A stretch of DNA of 64,000 bases from Dinoroseobacter sp049801095 (GCF_049801095.1 NZ_JBNAGH010000003.1:496001-560000); one strand, 5' to 3'. Shown: positions 11,145 through 20,094, numbered from the stretch's first letter. Made by a program: numbers and translations. Notes: generated by a model not told the origin, from the letters alone.

Positions 11145-12047
11145 TCAGCGCTCAGGGGCGCTGAATTGTAATCCATAATCCGCGAAGATCGCTTCGATCC
11201 GGCCGTCATCGAGCGCATAGCGCACGGCGTCATCCACCCAATAGGCGAGCGGTCGATAGGCGAAATGCACGCCCAGACCGATGGTCCAGGCGCCGCGGGA
11301 AAAGCCCGGCAAGGGCGGCTGGTGCACGCCGATGGTCTCGGTCTTGCCATGCTCCAGCTGGGCCAGCGGCCCCATGGCCGCCTTGACCTCCCCCGCCGCG
11401 AGGGCAGCCATCGCCTCCTCCATGGTGGGAAAGCGCTGGATATTGTTCAAAAGCTGCCCGCCTGCGAGGCTCGACAGGTAGAAATCGGCAATCGAGTCAT
11501 TTTCGACTGCGACCGTATCAAACCGGAAATAGGCCGGGACCGGCTTTTCCTCGGGATAGCTCGCCGCGTCATAGGCGATGGCGATGCTTTCCTTGTAATA
11601 CTGCCCGGTAAAGACGACCTGCTCGACGCGGCAGGTGTACTCACTGTCATAGGGCACGCGCATCATGATGTTCGACACGGCCCCGCCGACAATCGGCCCT
11701 TTCCAGACATTGTTGCGCAGATCCGCATCCAGCGTCTCGCCGGCAGTGACGAAGTTGAACCGCGCATCCACGCCGATATCCGCCGCGATCAGCTTGCCGA
11801 TCTCCACATCGATGCCACGGGGTTTGCCGCCCTCTTTCCAGGAATAGGGCGGGAAATCCTCATAGACCGCGATGGTGACAAAGCCGCGTTCCTGAATCGT
11901 ATCGAGATCCTGCCCGACGATGTCACGGCTGGCATTCTGAGGTTTGGGTTGCGGGACCCAATCAGCGCACCTGTCCGCATGGGCCGGGGCGCTCAGAGTG
12001 ATCGTTGATAAGATGGCAGCCGAAATCCAGTTGGAAACGCGGACCAT
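11145..12047 (-). CDS. Quinoprotein-associated periplasmic binding protein (MoxJ/XoxJ-like)
   Basis: The 300-residue protein has a signal peptide (VSNWISAAILSTITLSAPAHA) and the fold of extracellular solute-binding proteins (ERGFVTIAVYEDFPPYSWKEGGKPRGIDVEIGKLIAADIG). Sequence style and its place next to a PedF-like cytochrome match the quinoprotein dehydrogenase-associated binding proteins that include MxaJ and XoxJ. XoxJ is thought to assist activation of PQQ dehydrogenases in the periplasm rather than to feed a transporter, and no permease gene is adjacent. ATG 12047 is preferred because GGGAGGAAGA precedes it. Confidence 0.78.
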   Translation of the reverse strand: MVRVSNWISAAILSTITLSAPAHADRCADWVPQPKPQNASRDIVGQDLDTIQERGFVTIAVYEDFPPYSWKEGGKPRGIDVEIGKLIAADIGVDARFNFVTAGETLDADLRNNVWKGPIVGGAVSNIMMRVPYDSEYTCRVEQVVFTGQYYKESIAIAYDAASYPEEKPVPAYFRFDTVAVENDSIADFYLSSLAGGQLLNNIQRFPTMEEAMAALAAGEVKAAMGPLAQLEHGKTETIGVHQPPLPGFSRGAWTIGLGVHFAYRPLAYWVDDAVRYALDDGRIEAIFADYGLQFSAPER

Positions 12048-12119
12048 TCTTCCTCCCATGCTGTTGGTCCGGCGCGCTTTTTCTTGTCTTCTCTGCGCGC
12101 CGGAGATCACGAGCCCTGA

Positions 12120-12794
12120 TTATTGCGCAGCAGACAGACCCACCGTCAAGGTTTCGGCGGCGGTCTTGTAGCTTTCCGGGGACCCGGCCAGCTGGGCCGC
12201 TGCGCGCCAGGCGATGCTGTCTGCGAGGGGTGCACCGCTTTCGGTGTAGACCTCGGCGGCAATCGCCTCGAGCTCGGTCTTCATGGCCATTTCATCGGCC
12301 ACGCTACCGCTCATCAACTCGTCGCGGATTTCCTTCAGACGGGCCTGGTGATCGTCGAGCGCGCCCTCGCCGGGACGGGTCTCGATATAAAGGCGGATCG
12401 CCCAAGCGGCTTTCTGGCCCAGCAGGTCCCCAAAGGCGGGCATCTTGGTGATGCCGTTCTGGGTGTAGCCATACTGGAACCGCTCCACATACCACTCGTC
12501 GCCATATTCCTCGGCTTCGAGATACCGCAGATCCGGTGCAAGACCGCCCGACACCGCGCCCAGCCCGTGGCAGCGTGCGCAGTTCTGGTTGTAGCCCGAG
12601 GATCCGATATCGATCGCGGCCTTCCACAGGGCGGGCTCAAGCTCGCGATAGGGGTTCTCGATCAGCCACTCTTCGCCCACTTCGGGCAGCGCGTCCGTAT
12701 CCACAGGCTGCGGTGCGACATCCCCGTGGGCATAGGCCATCGTGGCAGTGAAAAGGGCGATCCCCACAAGGTGGGCGGTCTTTGTCAGGTCCAT
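12120..12794 (-). CDS. pedF: Cytochrome c-550, PedF-like
   Basis: The 224-residue secreted cytochrome has signal peptide MDLTKTAHLVGIALFTATMAYA, one haem site NCARCH and a likely axial methionine in ITKMPAFGDLL. Length and motif spacing match the PedF/c-550 electron acceptor of quinoprotein alcohol dehydrogenases. The C-terminal 80 residues after the haem domain are helical and variable. It is transcribed leftward ahead of the MoxJ-like gene, while the PQQ-associated ABC genes run rightward from the same 200-bp divergent region. Start ATG 12794 has GAGGAA upstream. Confidence 0.82.
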   Translation of the reverse strand: MDLTKTAHLVGIALFTATMAYAHGDVAPQPVDTDALPEVGEEWLIENPYRELEPALWKAAIDIGSSGYNQNCARCHGLGAVSGGLAPDLRYLEAEEYGDEWYVERFQYGYTQNGITKMPAFGDLLGQKAAWAIRLYIETRPGEGALDDHQARLKEIRDELMSGSVADEMAMKTELEAIAAEVYTESGAPLADSIAWRAAAQLAGSPESYKTAAETLTVGLSAAQ

Positions 12795-12994
12795 GTTCCT
12801 CGGCTCCCGCATCAGTGTTCTGGTGTCGAGGCTGTTGTAGTCGACAGGATGCGCCCGCAGAATTGGACTTTGGTTTAAGAGGTCGCAGCCCGAGCCCCTT
12901 TCGGGCCGAAAACCGCCCTGGCGAGCCTTCGACATTGGTCGCATTTTACTCTCCCCCATGCCCGTCCTACCGTGCTGACAAACGGGAGGATCAC

Positions 12995-14155
12995 ATGCAC
13001 CAACTCGCCTTAGGCGTTTGTGCGACAGCTATGCTGGCAACCACTGCGAGTGCACTGGATTTGTCCGTGCACTACTTGCGCCAGGACATCTCGCCCCCGC
13101 CCACATTGTCCAATCTCGACCCTGTCCCCGAGGATCTGGGGCTTGCGGGCGCGCAGCTCGGGCTGGAAGACAACACCACCACGGGGCGGTTCCTGGGGCA
13201 CAAGTATGAGCTGACGATCACCGAGGTGGCCGAGGAGGGCGATCTGCTCTCTGCGGCCCGAGCCGCGCTGGCCGAGACCCCGTACCTGCTGGTGGACGCC
13301 CCGGCGGAGGCCCTCTTGGCGATCGCCGATATGCCCGAGGCCGCCGAGGCGCTGATCTTCAACGTGGCCACAGGCGATGTTGCCCTGCGAGACGGGGAGT
13401 GCCGGGGCAATCTGCTCCACACCCTGCCTTCGGACGCCATGCGCACGGATGCGCTGGCCCAATTGTTGGTGAAAAAGCGTTGGACGGATCTGGTCATGAT
13501 CTCCGGCACTTATCCGGTGGATACGGCCTATGCGGAGGCGCTGCGGAACTCCTTGACCAAGTTCGGGCTCGACCTGGAAGCCGAAAAGACCTGGGCCTTT
13601 GACGCGGATATGCGCCGCAATGCGGCACAGGAAGTCCCGCTCTTTACGCAGGAGTTCGGCGATTACGACGCCCTGCTCATTGCCGATGAGGTCAATGATT
13701 TCGGCCGCTACATCCTCTACAACACATGGGAACCGCGCCCGGTCGCAGGCTCCGAAGGACTGAGCCCGCGCACCTGGTCGCCCGTGGTGGAACAATGGGG
13801 CGCCGCCCAGCTGCAGTCGCGCTTCACAGAAGCCGCCGAGCGCGGTATGGCCCCGGTGGACTATGCGGCCTGGGCGGCCATGCGCTCCCTCGGGGAGGCG
13901 GTCGTGCGGACCTCTGCAACGGACCTGCCGACCTTGCGCGGCTACATCCTCGGCGACACGTTCGAACTGGCCGGGTTCAAGGGACGCCCCCTGACCTTCC
14001 GCCAGTGGAACGGCCAGCTCCGCCAACCCATTCCGATCGTGCACCCCCGTGCCCTGGTCGCTCAGGCCCCGCTGGACGGGTTCCTGCACCAGCGGACGGA
14101 GCTCGACACGCTCGGTCTCGATGCCCCGGAAAGCGCCTGCACGGCCTTCAACTGA
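12995..14155 (+). CDS. PQQ-alcohol-system ABC substrate-binding protein
   Basis: The 386-residue secreted protein (signal peptide to about residue 21, ATASA) has the periplasmic binding protein type I fold. It matches the binding protein found in ABC systems linked to PQQ-dependent alcohol dehydrogenases (LDLSVHYLRQDISPPPTLSNL). ATG 12995 follows GGGAGGA by 5 nt. It leads a rightward run of five or six genes: binding protein, beta-propeller, small secreted protein, ATPase, permease and Sel1 protein. The cargo of this conserved system is not known, and the family name refers to gene neighbourhood. Confidence 0.8.
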   Translation: MHQLALGVCATAMLATTASALDLSVHYLRQDISPPPTLSNLDPVPEDLGLAGAQLGLEDNTTTGRFLGHKYELTITEVAEEGDLLSAARAALAETPYLLVDAPAEALLAIADMPEAAEALIFNVATGDVALRDGECRGNLLHTLPSDAMRTDALAQLLVKKRWTDLVMISGTYPVDTAYAEALRNSLTKFGLDLEAEKTWAFDADMRRNAAQEVPLFTQEFGDYDALLIADEVNDFGRYILYNTWEPRPVAGSEGLSPRTWSPVVEQWGAAQLQSRFTEAAERGMAPVDYAAWAAMRSLGEAVVRTSATDLPTLRGYILGDTFELAGFKGRPLTFRQWNGQLRQPIPIVHPRALVAQAPLDGFLHQRTELDTLGLDAPESACTAFN

Positions 14156-14237
14156 CCCTGCCCGGGTCTTTCACAGCCAGTTCCCGGGGGGCGCAACGCG
14201 TGTCCCCCGCTTCCTTCACCAGAGCCGGAGCCGATCC

Positions 14238-15206
14238 ATGAAACCGACCCTGACCACCCTCGCCTTCCTTCTCGCCTCCACCGCCGCCCATGCCTCGGGC
14301 GAGATCTGGGTGACCAATGAGAAGGACGACACGATCAGCGTGATCGACATCGCCACGCTGGAGGTTGTCCGCACCATCGAAACCGGAGAGCGCCCGCGCG
14401 GCATCACCTTCTCCAAGGACTATTCCCGCGTCTATATCTGCGCCTCCGACAGCGACACGGTGCAGGTGATGGATCCGGTGACGGGCGAGATCCTCCATGA
14501 TCTGCCCTCCGGGGAGGACCCCGAGCAGTTCGTCCTCCACCCCAATGACCGCCACCTCTATATCGCCAATGAGGATGACGCGATCACCACGGTGGTCGAT
14601 ACCGAGACCCGCACCGTGATCGCCCAGATTGATGTGGGGATCGAGCCCGAGGGCATGGCCGTCTCCCCCGATGGCAAGATCGCCATCACCACCTCCGAGA
14701 CCACCAATATGGCCCATTGGATCGACACGGAGACCCAGGAGCTCTTTGCCAACACGCTCGTGGACAGCCGCCCGCGCCATGCGGAGTTCATCAAGGATGG
14801 CGCGCAGCTCTGGGTCAGTGCCGAGATCGGCGGGACCATCTCGATCTTCAACGTCGCCGATCAGACCGAGATCGCCAAGATCGGCTTCGAAGTCGATGGC
14901 GTCCATCCGGACAGGGTGCAGCCCGTGGGGTTCGAGTTCACCGAGGGCGACACCCATGCCTTCGTGGCGCTCGGCCCGTCGAACCATGTGGCCGTGGTGA
15001 ATGCCGAGACCTTCGAGGTTGAGGATTACATCCTCGTGGGCCGTCGGGTCTGGCATATGGATTTTTCGCCGGACAAATCCCTGCTTTTCACCACCAATGG
15101 CGTCTCCGGCGATGTGACCGTCATCGACGTGGCCAAGCGCGAGGCGATCAAGTCGATCAAGGTCGGCCGTTTCCCTTGGGGCGCGGCCCTGCGCCCCACC
15201 GAATAG
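14238..15206 (+). CDS. PQQ-associated YVTN beta-propeller protein
   Basis: The 322-residue secreted protein (signal peptide MKPTLTTLAFLLASTAAHA) is built of about seven repeats of the YVTN type, for example IWVTNEKDDTISVIDIATLEVV and VYICASDSDTVQVMDPVTGEIL, giving a beta-propeller. This is the beta-propeller protein regularly found with PQQ-dependent alcohol catabolism genes. It lacks a CxxCH site and the tryptophan docking motifs of PQQ enzymes, so it is probably a binding or chaperone protein rather than an enzyme. Confidence 0.78.
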   Translation: MKPTLTTLAFLLASTAAHASGEIWVTNEKDDTISVIDIATLEVVRTIETGERPRGITFSKDYSRVYICASDSDTVQVMDPVTGEILHDLPSGEDPEQFVLHPNDRHLYIANEDDAITTVVDTETRTVIAQIDVGIEPEGMAVSPDGKIAITTSETTNMAHWIDTETQELFANTLVDSRPRHAEFIKDGAQLWVSAEIGGTISIFNVADQTEIAKIGFEVDGVHPDRVQPVGFEFTEGDTHAFVALGPSNHVAVVNAETFEVEDYILVGRRVWHMDFSPDKSLLFTTNGVSGDVTVIDVAKREAIKSIKVGRFPWGAALRPTE

Positions 15207-15304
15207 ACCCGCGCGCTGCCCTGCGGTCGCCTCGAGCGCGCCCGACCTTGGCGCCTCAGCGTCCCTTCCTTCAACGACCATTCCGATACCAAAGGACCGA
15301 ACCC

Positions 15305-15754
15305 ATGAAGACCCTGACCCTCGCTGCCACCACCCTCGCCCTCGTCCTGCCGGGCCTCGCCCTCGCCGATGGCGCCCCGCGCGACGAATGGGGCCGCGCC
15401 GGCATCCTGTCCTCGGCCAACAAGGCCGACCTGCCGCCGATCACCCTCAGCTCGGGCACGCCCCTCTCCGAGGCCCCCTGGGTCCTGACCTCCGGCACCT
15501 ATTACGAGTTCGAGATCGAAGGCGACGGCTCCGCCGAACTGGCCCTTGAAGGATCCGAGTTCTTCCGCGCCATCTGGATCGACGAGATCGTGGTGAACGA
15601 TCTGGAGATCCGCCCCCTCGGCGTGAACTCCATCGAGTTTGACGATGCAGGCGAAATGGAAATAGGCTTTGTGGCAATCAAGCCTGGCAGTTACTTCCTG
15701 CGCATTCCAGGCTCCACAGGAGAGACCCAGCGCATTGACATCACCATCGAGTAA
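15305..15754 (+). CDS. Small secreted protein of PQQ island, function unknown
   Basis: The 149-residue protein has a clear signal peptide (MKTLTLAATTLALVLPGLALA). Its mature part looks all-beta and acidic (YYEFEIEGDGSAELALEGSEFF, WIDEIVVNDLEIRPLGVNSIEF), with the strand pattern of cupredoxin-like domains but no His/Cys/Met ligand set for copper. It sits between the beta-propeller gene and the ATPase, with the latter starting 6 nt after its stop, so it is part of the same operon. I know no assigned function. A periplasmic accessory role in alcohol oxidation is inferred from position only. Confidence 0.65.
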   Translation: MKTLTLAATTLALVLPGLALADGAPRDEWGRAGILSSANKADLPPITLSSGTPLSEAPWVLTSGTYYEFEIEGDGSAELALEGSEFFRAIWIDEIVVNDLEIRPLGVNSIEFDDAGEMEIGFVAIKPGSYFLRIPGSTGETQRIDITIE

Positions 15755-15760
15755 CACCGC

Positions 15761-16480
15761 GTGACGGGCCTGAGCGTCCGCGACCTGAGCTTTTCCTATG
15801 GCTCCAAACGCGCCCTTGCGGAGGTCAGCTTTGACATCCCCCAGGGCGCGTTCTGCGCTTTGCTCGGGCCGAACGGCGCGGGGAAATCCACCCTGTTCGG
15901 CCTGCTGACCCGGCTCTTCACCAGCGCCGAGGGTGCGATCACCGTGGCGGGCCATGACCTGCGCCAGACCCCGCGCGCAGCCCTTGCCGAGATCGGCGTG
16001 GTGTTCCAGCAAACCACGCTGGATCTGTCCCTCTCCGTGGACCGCAACCTGAGCTATTTCGCAGCGCTCCATGGGCTCGCCGGGGCTGACGCCGCCCGGC
16101 GCATCGATACCGCGCTCGACCTGCTGGACATGACCGAGCGGCGGCGCGAGACCGTGCGCAACCTCAATGGCGGCCACCGCCGCCGCACGGAAATCGCCCG
16201 CGCCCTGATCCACGACCCCTCCGTGCTGCTCCTCGATGAGCCGACCGTGGGGCTCGACGCGGCCTCCCGCGCGGCGATCACCGACCATGTCCATGAGCTC
16301 TGCGCCGCGCGCAATCTGACGGTGCTCTGGGCCACCCACCTGACCGACGAGATCCGCGGTACGGACCAGCTCCTGATCCTGCACCGGGGCAAGATCCGCG
16401 CCGATGGCCCCACCGACAGCATCCGGGGCGAGACGCCCCTGACCGACCACTTCCTGGCCCTGACCGGAGCCGAGGCATGA
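15761..16480 (+). CDS. ABC transporter ATPase, PQQ-alcohol system
   Basis: The 239-residue ATPase has Walker A GPNGAGKST, a Q-loop (VVFQQTT), Walker B VLLLDEPTVGLD and the switch histidine (WATHLTD). The usual LSGGQ signature is changed to LNGGHRRR, a feature of this family's ABC-2 export ATPases. It pairs with the permease that follows. GTG 15761 is the only start that leaves the first strand (LSVRDLSFSYG) intact. The system is of the ABC-2 exporter type, although it sits with a periplasmic binding protein. Direction of transport is therefore open. Confidence 0.85.
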   Translation: MTGLSVRDLSFSYGSKRALAEVSFDIPQGAFCALLGPNGAGKSTLFGLLTRLFTSAEGAITVAGHDLRQTPRAALAEIGVVFQQTTLDLSLSVDRNLSYFAALHGLAGADAARRIDTALDLLDMTERRRETVRNLNGGHRRRTEIARALIHDPSVLLLDEPTVGLDAASRAAITDHVHELCAARNLTVLWATHLTDEIRGTDQLLILHRGKIRADGPTDSIRGETPLTDHFLALTGAEA

Positions 16481-16488
16481 CCGCCCCC

Positions 16489-16520
16489 CTCATTGTTCCC
16501 CAAATACTCCCGCCGGAGGC
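16489..16520 (-). repeat. Dispersed intergenic repeat, copy A
   Basis: Read on the minus strand this is GCCTCCGGCGGGAGTATTTG followed by GGGAACAATGAGG. It matches copies at 32244-32276 and 36800-36832 at most positions. It fills the gap between the ATPase and permease genes of one operon. The family appears to be the small roseobacter intergenic repeat; no coding potential is seen. Confidence 0.7.
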
Positions 16521-16544
16521 GGTCCCCAGCTTCGAGCCCGCGCC

Positions 16545-17336
16545 ATGAATGCCTATCTCATCGCCCTGCGCGCCATCATCGCCCGCGAAGCCTTCCGCTT
16601 CATCCAGCAGCGCGAGCGCTTCATCGCGGCCCTTGTGCGCCCTCTCGTTTGGCTCCTGGTCTTCGCCGCGGGTTTCCGCGCGGCGCTTGGCCTGTCGATC
16701 ATCCCGCCCTACCAGACCTACATCACCTATGAGGTCTATATCGTCCCTGGCCTCTGCGGGATGATCCTGCTCTTCAACGGCATGCAATCCTCGCTCAGCC
16801 TCGTCTATGACCGCGAGATGGGGTCCATGCGGCTCTTGCTGACCTCGCCCCTGCCGCGTTGGTGGCTGCTCTTTTGCAAGCTCACGGGTGGCACGCTGAT
16901 CTCGATCGCTCAGGCTTATGCCTTCCTCGCAATTGCCGCGATCTTCGGCATCTACATGCCCTGGCAAGGCTACCTCATGGTCTTCCCGGCCCTTTTGATC
17001 GCGGGGCTCATGCTGGGGGCGCTCGGCCTCGCATTGTCGAGCTTTATCAAACAGCTGGAAAATTTCGCCGGGGTCATGAACTTCGTGATCTTCCCGATGT
17101 TCTTCCTCTCCTCCGCGCTCTACCCCTTGTGGAAAATGGCCGAAAGCTCGGAACTCCTCCACGATATCTGCGCGGTCAATCCCTTCACCCATGGGGTCGA
17201 GCTCATCCGATTTGCGCTCTACGGCAACCTGAACCTTGCCGCGCTCGGCTGGACCCTGCTCGCAACCCTCGCCTTCATGGCTCTGGCGCTCTGGGGCTAT
17301 GACCCGGCGCGCGGCATGATCAAGCGCAAGGGATGA
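16545..17336 (+). CDS. ABC-2 type permease, PQQ-alcohol system (PedC-like)
   Basis: The 263-residue membrane protein has about six helices and the ABC-2 family pattern (LVRPLVWLLVFAAGFRAALG, LNPFTHGVELIRFALYG-like ending). It matches the permease regularly paired with PQQ alcohol dehydrogenases. It follows the ATPase after 64 nt that hold a repeat, and its stop overlaps the next start (ATGA at 17333-17336). Confidence 0.83.
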   Translation: MNAYLIALRAIIAREAFRFIQQRERFIAALVRPLVWLLVFAAGFRAALGLSIIPPYQTYITYEVYIVPGLCGMILLFNGMQSSLSLVYDREMGSMRLLLTSPLPRWWLLFCKLTGGTLISIAQAYAFLAIAAIFGIYMPWQGYLMVFPALLIAGLMLGALGLALSSFIKQLENFAGVMNFVIFPMFFLSSALYPLWKMAESSELLHDICAVNPFTHGVELIRFALYGNLNLAALGWTLLATLAFMALALWGYDPARGMIKRKG

Positions 17337-17884
17337 AGATGCGCGCGCTTCTCGCGGCCTTGCTCGCCGCCTTCGCCTTGCCGGTCCTTGCGGAGGAGCC
17401 CGATGAGGATCCGGGCGGCACGCTGAACCCCGAGGAGATGACCTGGGGCTCCATGCTCGACAAGGCCAGCCGGGGCGAGACCGGCATGGTTATGTGCGCC
17501 TCTGGCTACATGCTGACGAAGTCCGGCGATCACGAGAACGCCCGCCAGATCTTCGAGACCTGTGCCGAGGCGGGCTATACGGGCGCGATGACCTGGATGA
17601 GCCAGCTTGACGACAATGGCCTCGGCGCCGACGAGAACCCCGATGCCGCCGCCGAGTGGAACCGCCGCGCGGCGGAGGCCGGGGATGCGGTGGGCAAGTT
17701 CAACCACGGGATCGACCTGCTGCGCGGGCGCGGGATCGCCAAGGATCCGATCAAGGGGCGTCAGATGGTGGATGCCGCCGCCGCCGAGGGGGTCGAGGCC
17801 GCCCGGCGTCTGCAGGGCGCGGGCTATGACTTGGACGAGGTCACGCCGGACGCGGATAACTGGAAATACGCGCCCTTGTTCTGA
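17333..17884 (+). CDS. Secreted Sel1-repeat protein
   Basis: The 183-residue protein has a signal peptide (MKMRALLAALLAAFALPVLA) and two or three Sel1-like helical repeats (AGYTGAMTWMSQLDDNGLGADENPDAAAEWNRRAAEAGD; AVGKFNHGIDLLRGRGIAKD). Sel1 repeats mediate protein contacts. It is translationally coupled to the permease gene by a 4-bp overlap. Its 3' end lies opposite the last 61 bp of the leftward ATPase gene at 17824-18540. No catalytic residues are evident. Confidence 0.7.
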   Translation: MKMRALLAALLAAFALPVLAEEPDEDPGGTLNPEEMTWGSMLDKASRGETGMVMCASGYMLTKSGDHENARQIFETCAEAGYTGAMTWMSQLDDNGLGADENPDAAAEWNRRAAEAGDAVGKFNHGIDLLRGRGIAKDPIKGRQMVDAAAAEGVEAARRLQGAGYDLDEVTPDADNWKYAPLF

Positions 17885-18540
17885 CGCTCCGCCCCGAGCC
17901 GTGCGGGGCTGCCGGACAGGGTGACAATGCGCGAGGCCAGCATCTTGGCCTCGGTTTCCACATGGGTGACGAGCACCGTGGCCAGCCCCCGCGCCGCGCG
18001 GAGCCGGGCAAAGAGAACCATCATCTCCTCGGCCAGCTCCGGGTCGAGCGAAACGAAGGGTTCATCAAGCAACAACACATCCGGCGCACTGCCAAAGGCC
18101 CGCGCCAGCGACAAGCGCCGCTGTTGGCCAAGGGACATCTGCGTTGGGTACTGACCCGCGTGATCGGCCAAACCGACCTCGTCGAGCGCCTCCTGCGCGG
18201 CCTTCGCCGACAGGCCCGTGGTCAGCCGGATATTGTCCCGCGCCGTGCGCCAGGGCAGCAGGGTCGGCTCCTGAAACACCATCGCCATACGGTCAGGCAC
18301 CTGAAGCGTGCCGGTGAATCGGGTCTCGAGCCCGGCGAGGATGCGCAGAAGGGTGGATTTCCCCACCCCGGACGGCCCGGTGATGGCCAGCGTCTCGCCC
18401 GGGCGCAAAGACAGCTCCAGAGCACCGAGCACGGGCGTGCCATCCTCGAACCGCATTTCGGCAAGCGTCAAGGTGACGAGAGGGGCCGAGGCCCCGGGGA
18501 CGCCCGACGCCCCCGCCTCAGCTTCGGTATCGCTGGCCAC
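17824..18540 (-). CDS. NitT/TauT-type ABC ATPase
   Basis: The ATPase carries Walker A GPSGVGKST, Q-loop MVFQEPTLLPWR, signature MSLGQQRRLSLARA (S-L-G-Q), Walker B VLLLDEPFVSLD and the switch His in VLVTHVE. It is like SsuB/TauB importers. GTG 18540, 16 nt after the upstream binding-protein stop, is the probable start (238 residues), though ribosome-site support is weak. It should work with a permease, but none is encoded beside it; the binding-protein gene is directly upstream. The 3' end overlaps the convergent Sel1 gene by 61 bp. Confidence 0.75.
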   Translation of the reverse strand: MASDTEAEAGASGVPGASAPLVTLTLAEMRFEDGTPVLGALELSLRPGETLAITGPSGVGKSTLLRILAGLETRFTGTLQVPDRMAMVFQEPTLLPWRTARDNIRLTTGLSAKAAQEALDEVGLADHAGQYPTQMSLGQQRRLSLARAFGSAPDVLLLDEPFVSLDPELAEEMMVLFARLRAARGLATVLVTHVETEAKMLASRIVTLSGSPARLGAERQNKGAYFQLSASGVTSSKS

Positions 18541-18556
18541 GCGCAGCCGGACCGGG

Positions 18557-19531
18557 TCAGCTTCCCGGCTGGACAAAAACGCCCTCGGGCAGCTCGGTCG
18601 CCGAGCCCAGCAGGTCTTCACCGCCCAGCTCCACCATCAGGGCGAGCATGCGGGCCGCAGCCTCCTCATCCACAGGGCCTTCGGAGGGGATGCCCGCGCG
18701 GAACCCGGCCTTGAGCGCTTCGAACTGTGCGTCGGTCTTGGCGTTCATGCGGTCGCGCAGGCGCTTCCACTCCGCATCATCGCTGGCCAGCATGTCCTTG
18801 GCGCTCCGCGAGGCGGCGGCGAGCCCGGTTACCAGCTCAGGGTGTTCGGCGAGCATCTCGCCGGTGACCACATATCCCAGAAGCGGCGTCTCGCTATCAA
18901 GCCCCAGCGCCTCGGCCGCGTCTTCCACCGAGACGAGCTGGCGCATGCCAGACGCCCCCATCTTGGCCATGAAATGCCAGAAATTGATCGCCCCGCCAAG
19001 CTCCCCCTGAAGCGCGGTCTTGAAGATCAGCGGCGGCGCGCCGAAGACCTGCTCGGTCTCGCCAGAGAGGTCAAACCCGTGCTGCTGCTGGGCATAGGCC
19101 TGCAGGATCAGCCAGCTCTTGTCGAGCGGACCGCCCGCGATGCCGATCTTGCTGCCCTTGAGGTCCGCAAGGGATTGCGCAGTGCTGTCACCGGGGACCA
19201 TCACCCCGCCCACGGCCTTGGAATAGGGGATGAACACGTAGTCCTTGCCGGCTGCCCGCTGCCGCGCGACCCAGAGCCAATCCGAGACGATCACATCCGT
19301 CGCCCCGCCCTGGAACGCGACCTTGGCGGCAGCGCCGCCCGCGACCCCTGTCACCTCCAGCTCGAAACCGTTCGCGGTGTCGAGCCCGTGGTGCTTGATC
19401 GTGTCGAGTTCCCAATTCACCGTGCCGAATTTCAGCACTTGTGCGCGCAGCACCGGCGTGTCGGCAAAGGCTGCAACGGTCGAGATCGCCAGCGCCGCGG
19501 CACCGGCCAGAATACGTGACATATAGGTCAT
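18557..19531 (-). CDS. NitT/TauT-type substrate-binding protein
   Basis: The 324-residue secreted protein (signal ILAGAAALAISTVAAFA) has the fold of nitrate/sulfonate/thiamine-precursor binding proteins: KFGTVNWELDTIKHHGLDTANGFELEV, GGATDVIVSDWLWVARQRAAG and LADLKGSKIGIAGGPLDKSWLIL. In roseobacters relatives are found next to PQQ dehydrogenase genes, so the ligand may relate to alcohol or cofactor metabolism, but this is inference. GGGAGGG lies just upstream of ATG 19531. Confidence 0.78.
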   Translation of the reverse strand: MTYMSRILAGAAALAISTVAAFADTPVLRAQVLKFGTVNWELDTIKHHGLDTANGFELEVTGVAGGAAAKVAFQGGATDVIVSDWLWVARQRAAGKDYVFIPYSKAVGGVMVPGDSTAQSLADLKGSKIGIAGGPLDKSWLILQAYAQQQHGFDLSGETEQVFGAPPLIFKTALQGELGGAINFWHFMAKMGASGMRQLVSVEDAAEALGLDSETPLLGYVVTGEMLAEHPELVTGLAAASRSAKDMLASDDAEWKRLRDRMNAKTDAQFEALKAGFRAGIPSEGPVDEEAAARMLALMVELGGEDLLGSATELPEGVFVQPGS

Positions 19532-19680
19532 GAAACCCTCCCAATGGCCCCATACTCTACCTATGGGCGAGCCGCGTCAAATACGACTAAAGCGTCATGC
19601 AACCGGGCCGATCTGTTGACCTAGCTCAATCCGCCGCGTCGCCGCTTGACCTAGCCTGCGGGCACGCAATGGAGGACGAC

Positions 19681-20094
19681 ATGACCCGAATTCTAACCGC
19701 CGCAGCCCTTGGCCTGAGCCTGCTTGCCCCGCCCGCCACGGCCGACACCTTCGAAGCGGTGAAGGTGGCCGCGGGCGAGACCCTGTATAACTCCGAATGC
19801 CGCCGCTGCCACGCGCCCGATACCGACCATGACAGCTATGGCCCGACGCTCGAAAACATCGTGGGCCGCGCGGCGGGCATGGTCGAGGATTACGACTACT
19901 CAATCGCGCTGGAGGCCTCGGGCATTGTCTGGACGCCCGCGGCCCTGCGCGCCTGGATGGAAGACAATCAGGGGTTCATGCCCGGCACCAAGATGCGCCA
20001 TGTCGGCATCACCGACCGCACGGTGCAGGACTTCATCATCGCCTATCTCGAGAGCATTTCCGATGTGGAGATGAACAAGGCCCTGGACGAGTAA
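19681..20094 (+). CDS. Small soluble cytochrome c
   Basis: The 137-residue protein has a signal peptide (MTRILTAAALGLSLLAPPATA), one haem site CRRCH, YGPTLENIVGRAAG and a probable axial methionine in PGTKMRHVG. This is a class I c-type cytochrome of the c2/c550 kind. Its place between the binding-protein gene and the PQQ dehydrogenase suggests it carries electrons in the same periplasmic chain as the PedF-like protein. GGAGG at 19671-19675 fixes ATG 19681. Confidence 0.82.
   Translation: MTRILTAAALGLSLLAPPATADTFEAVKVAAGETLYNSECRRCHAPDTDHDSYGPTLENIVGRAAGMVEDYDYSIALEASGIVWTPAALRAWMEDNQGFMPGTKMRHVGITDRTVQDFIIAYLESISDVEMNKALDE

Noticed and set aside
12782..12994. Upstream extension of the PQQ ABC binding-protein gene
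   Set aside because: The extra 71 residues are basic and would overlap the divergent cytochrome start; ATG 12995 has GGGAGGA and a proper signal peptide.
16477..16544. Permease start at ATG 16477, overlapping the ATPase stop
   Set aside because: It is out of frame with the permease (68 nt from ATG 16545) and runs into the dispersed repeat.
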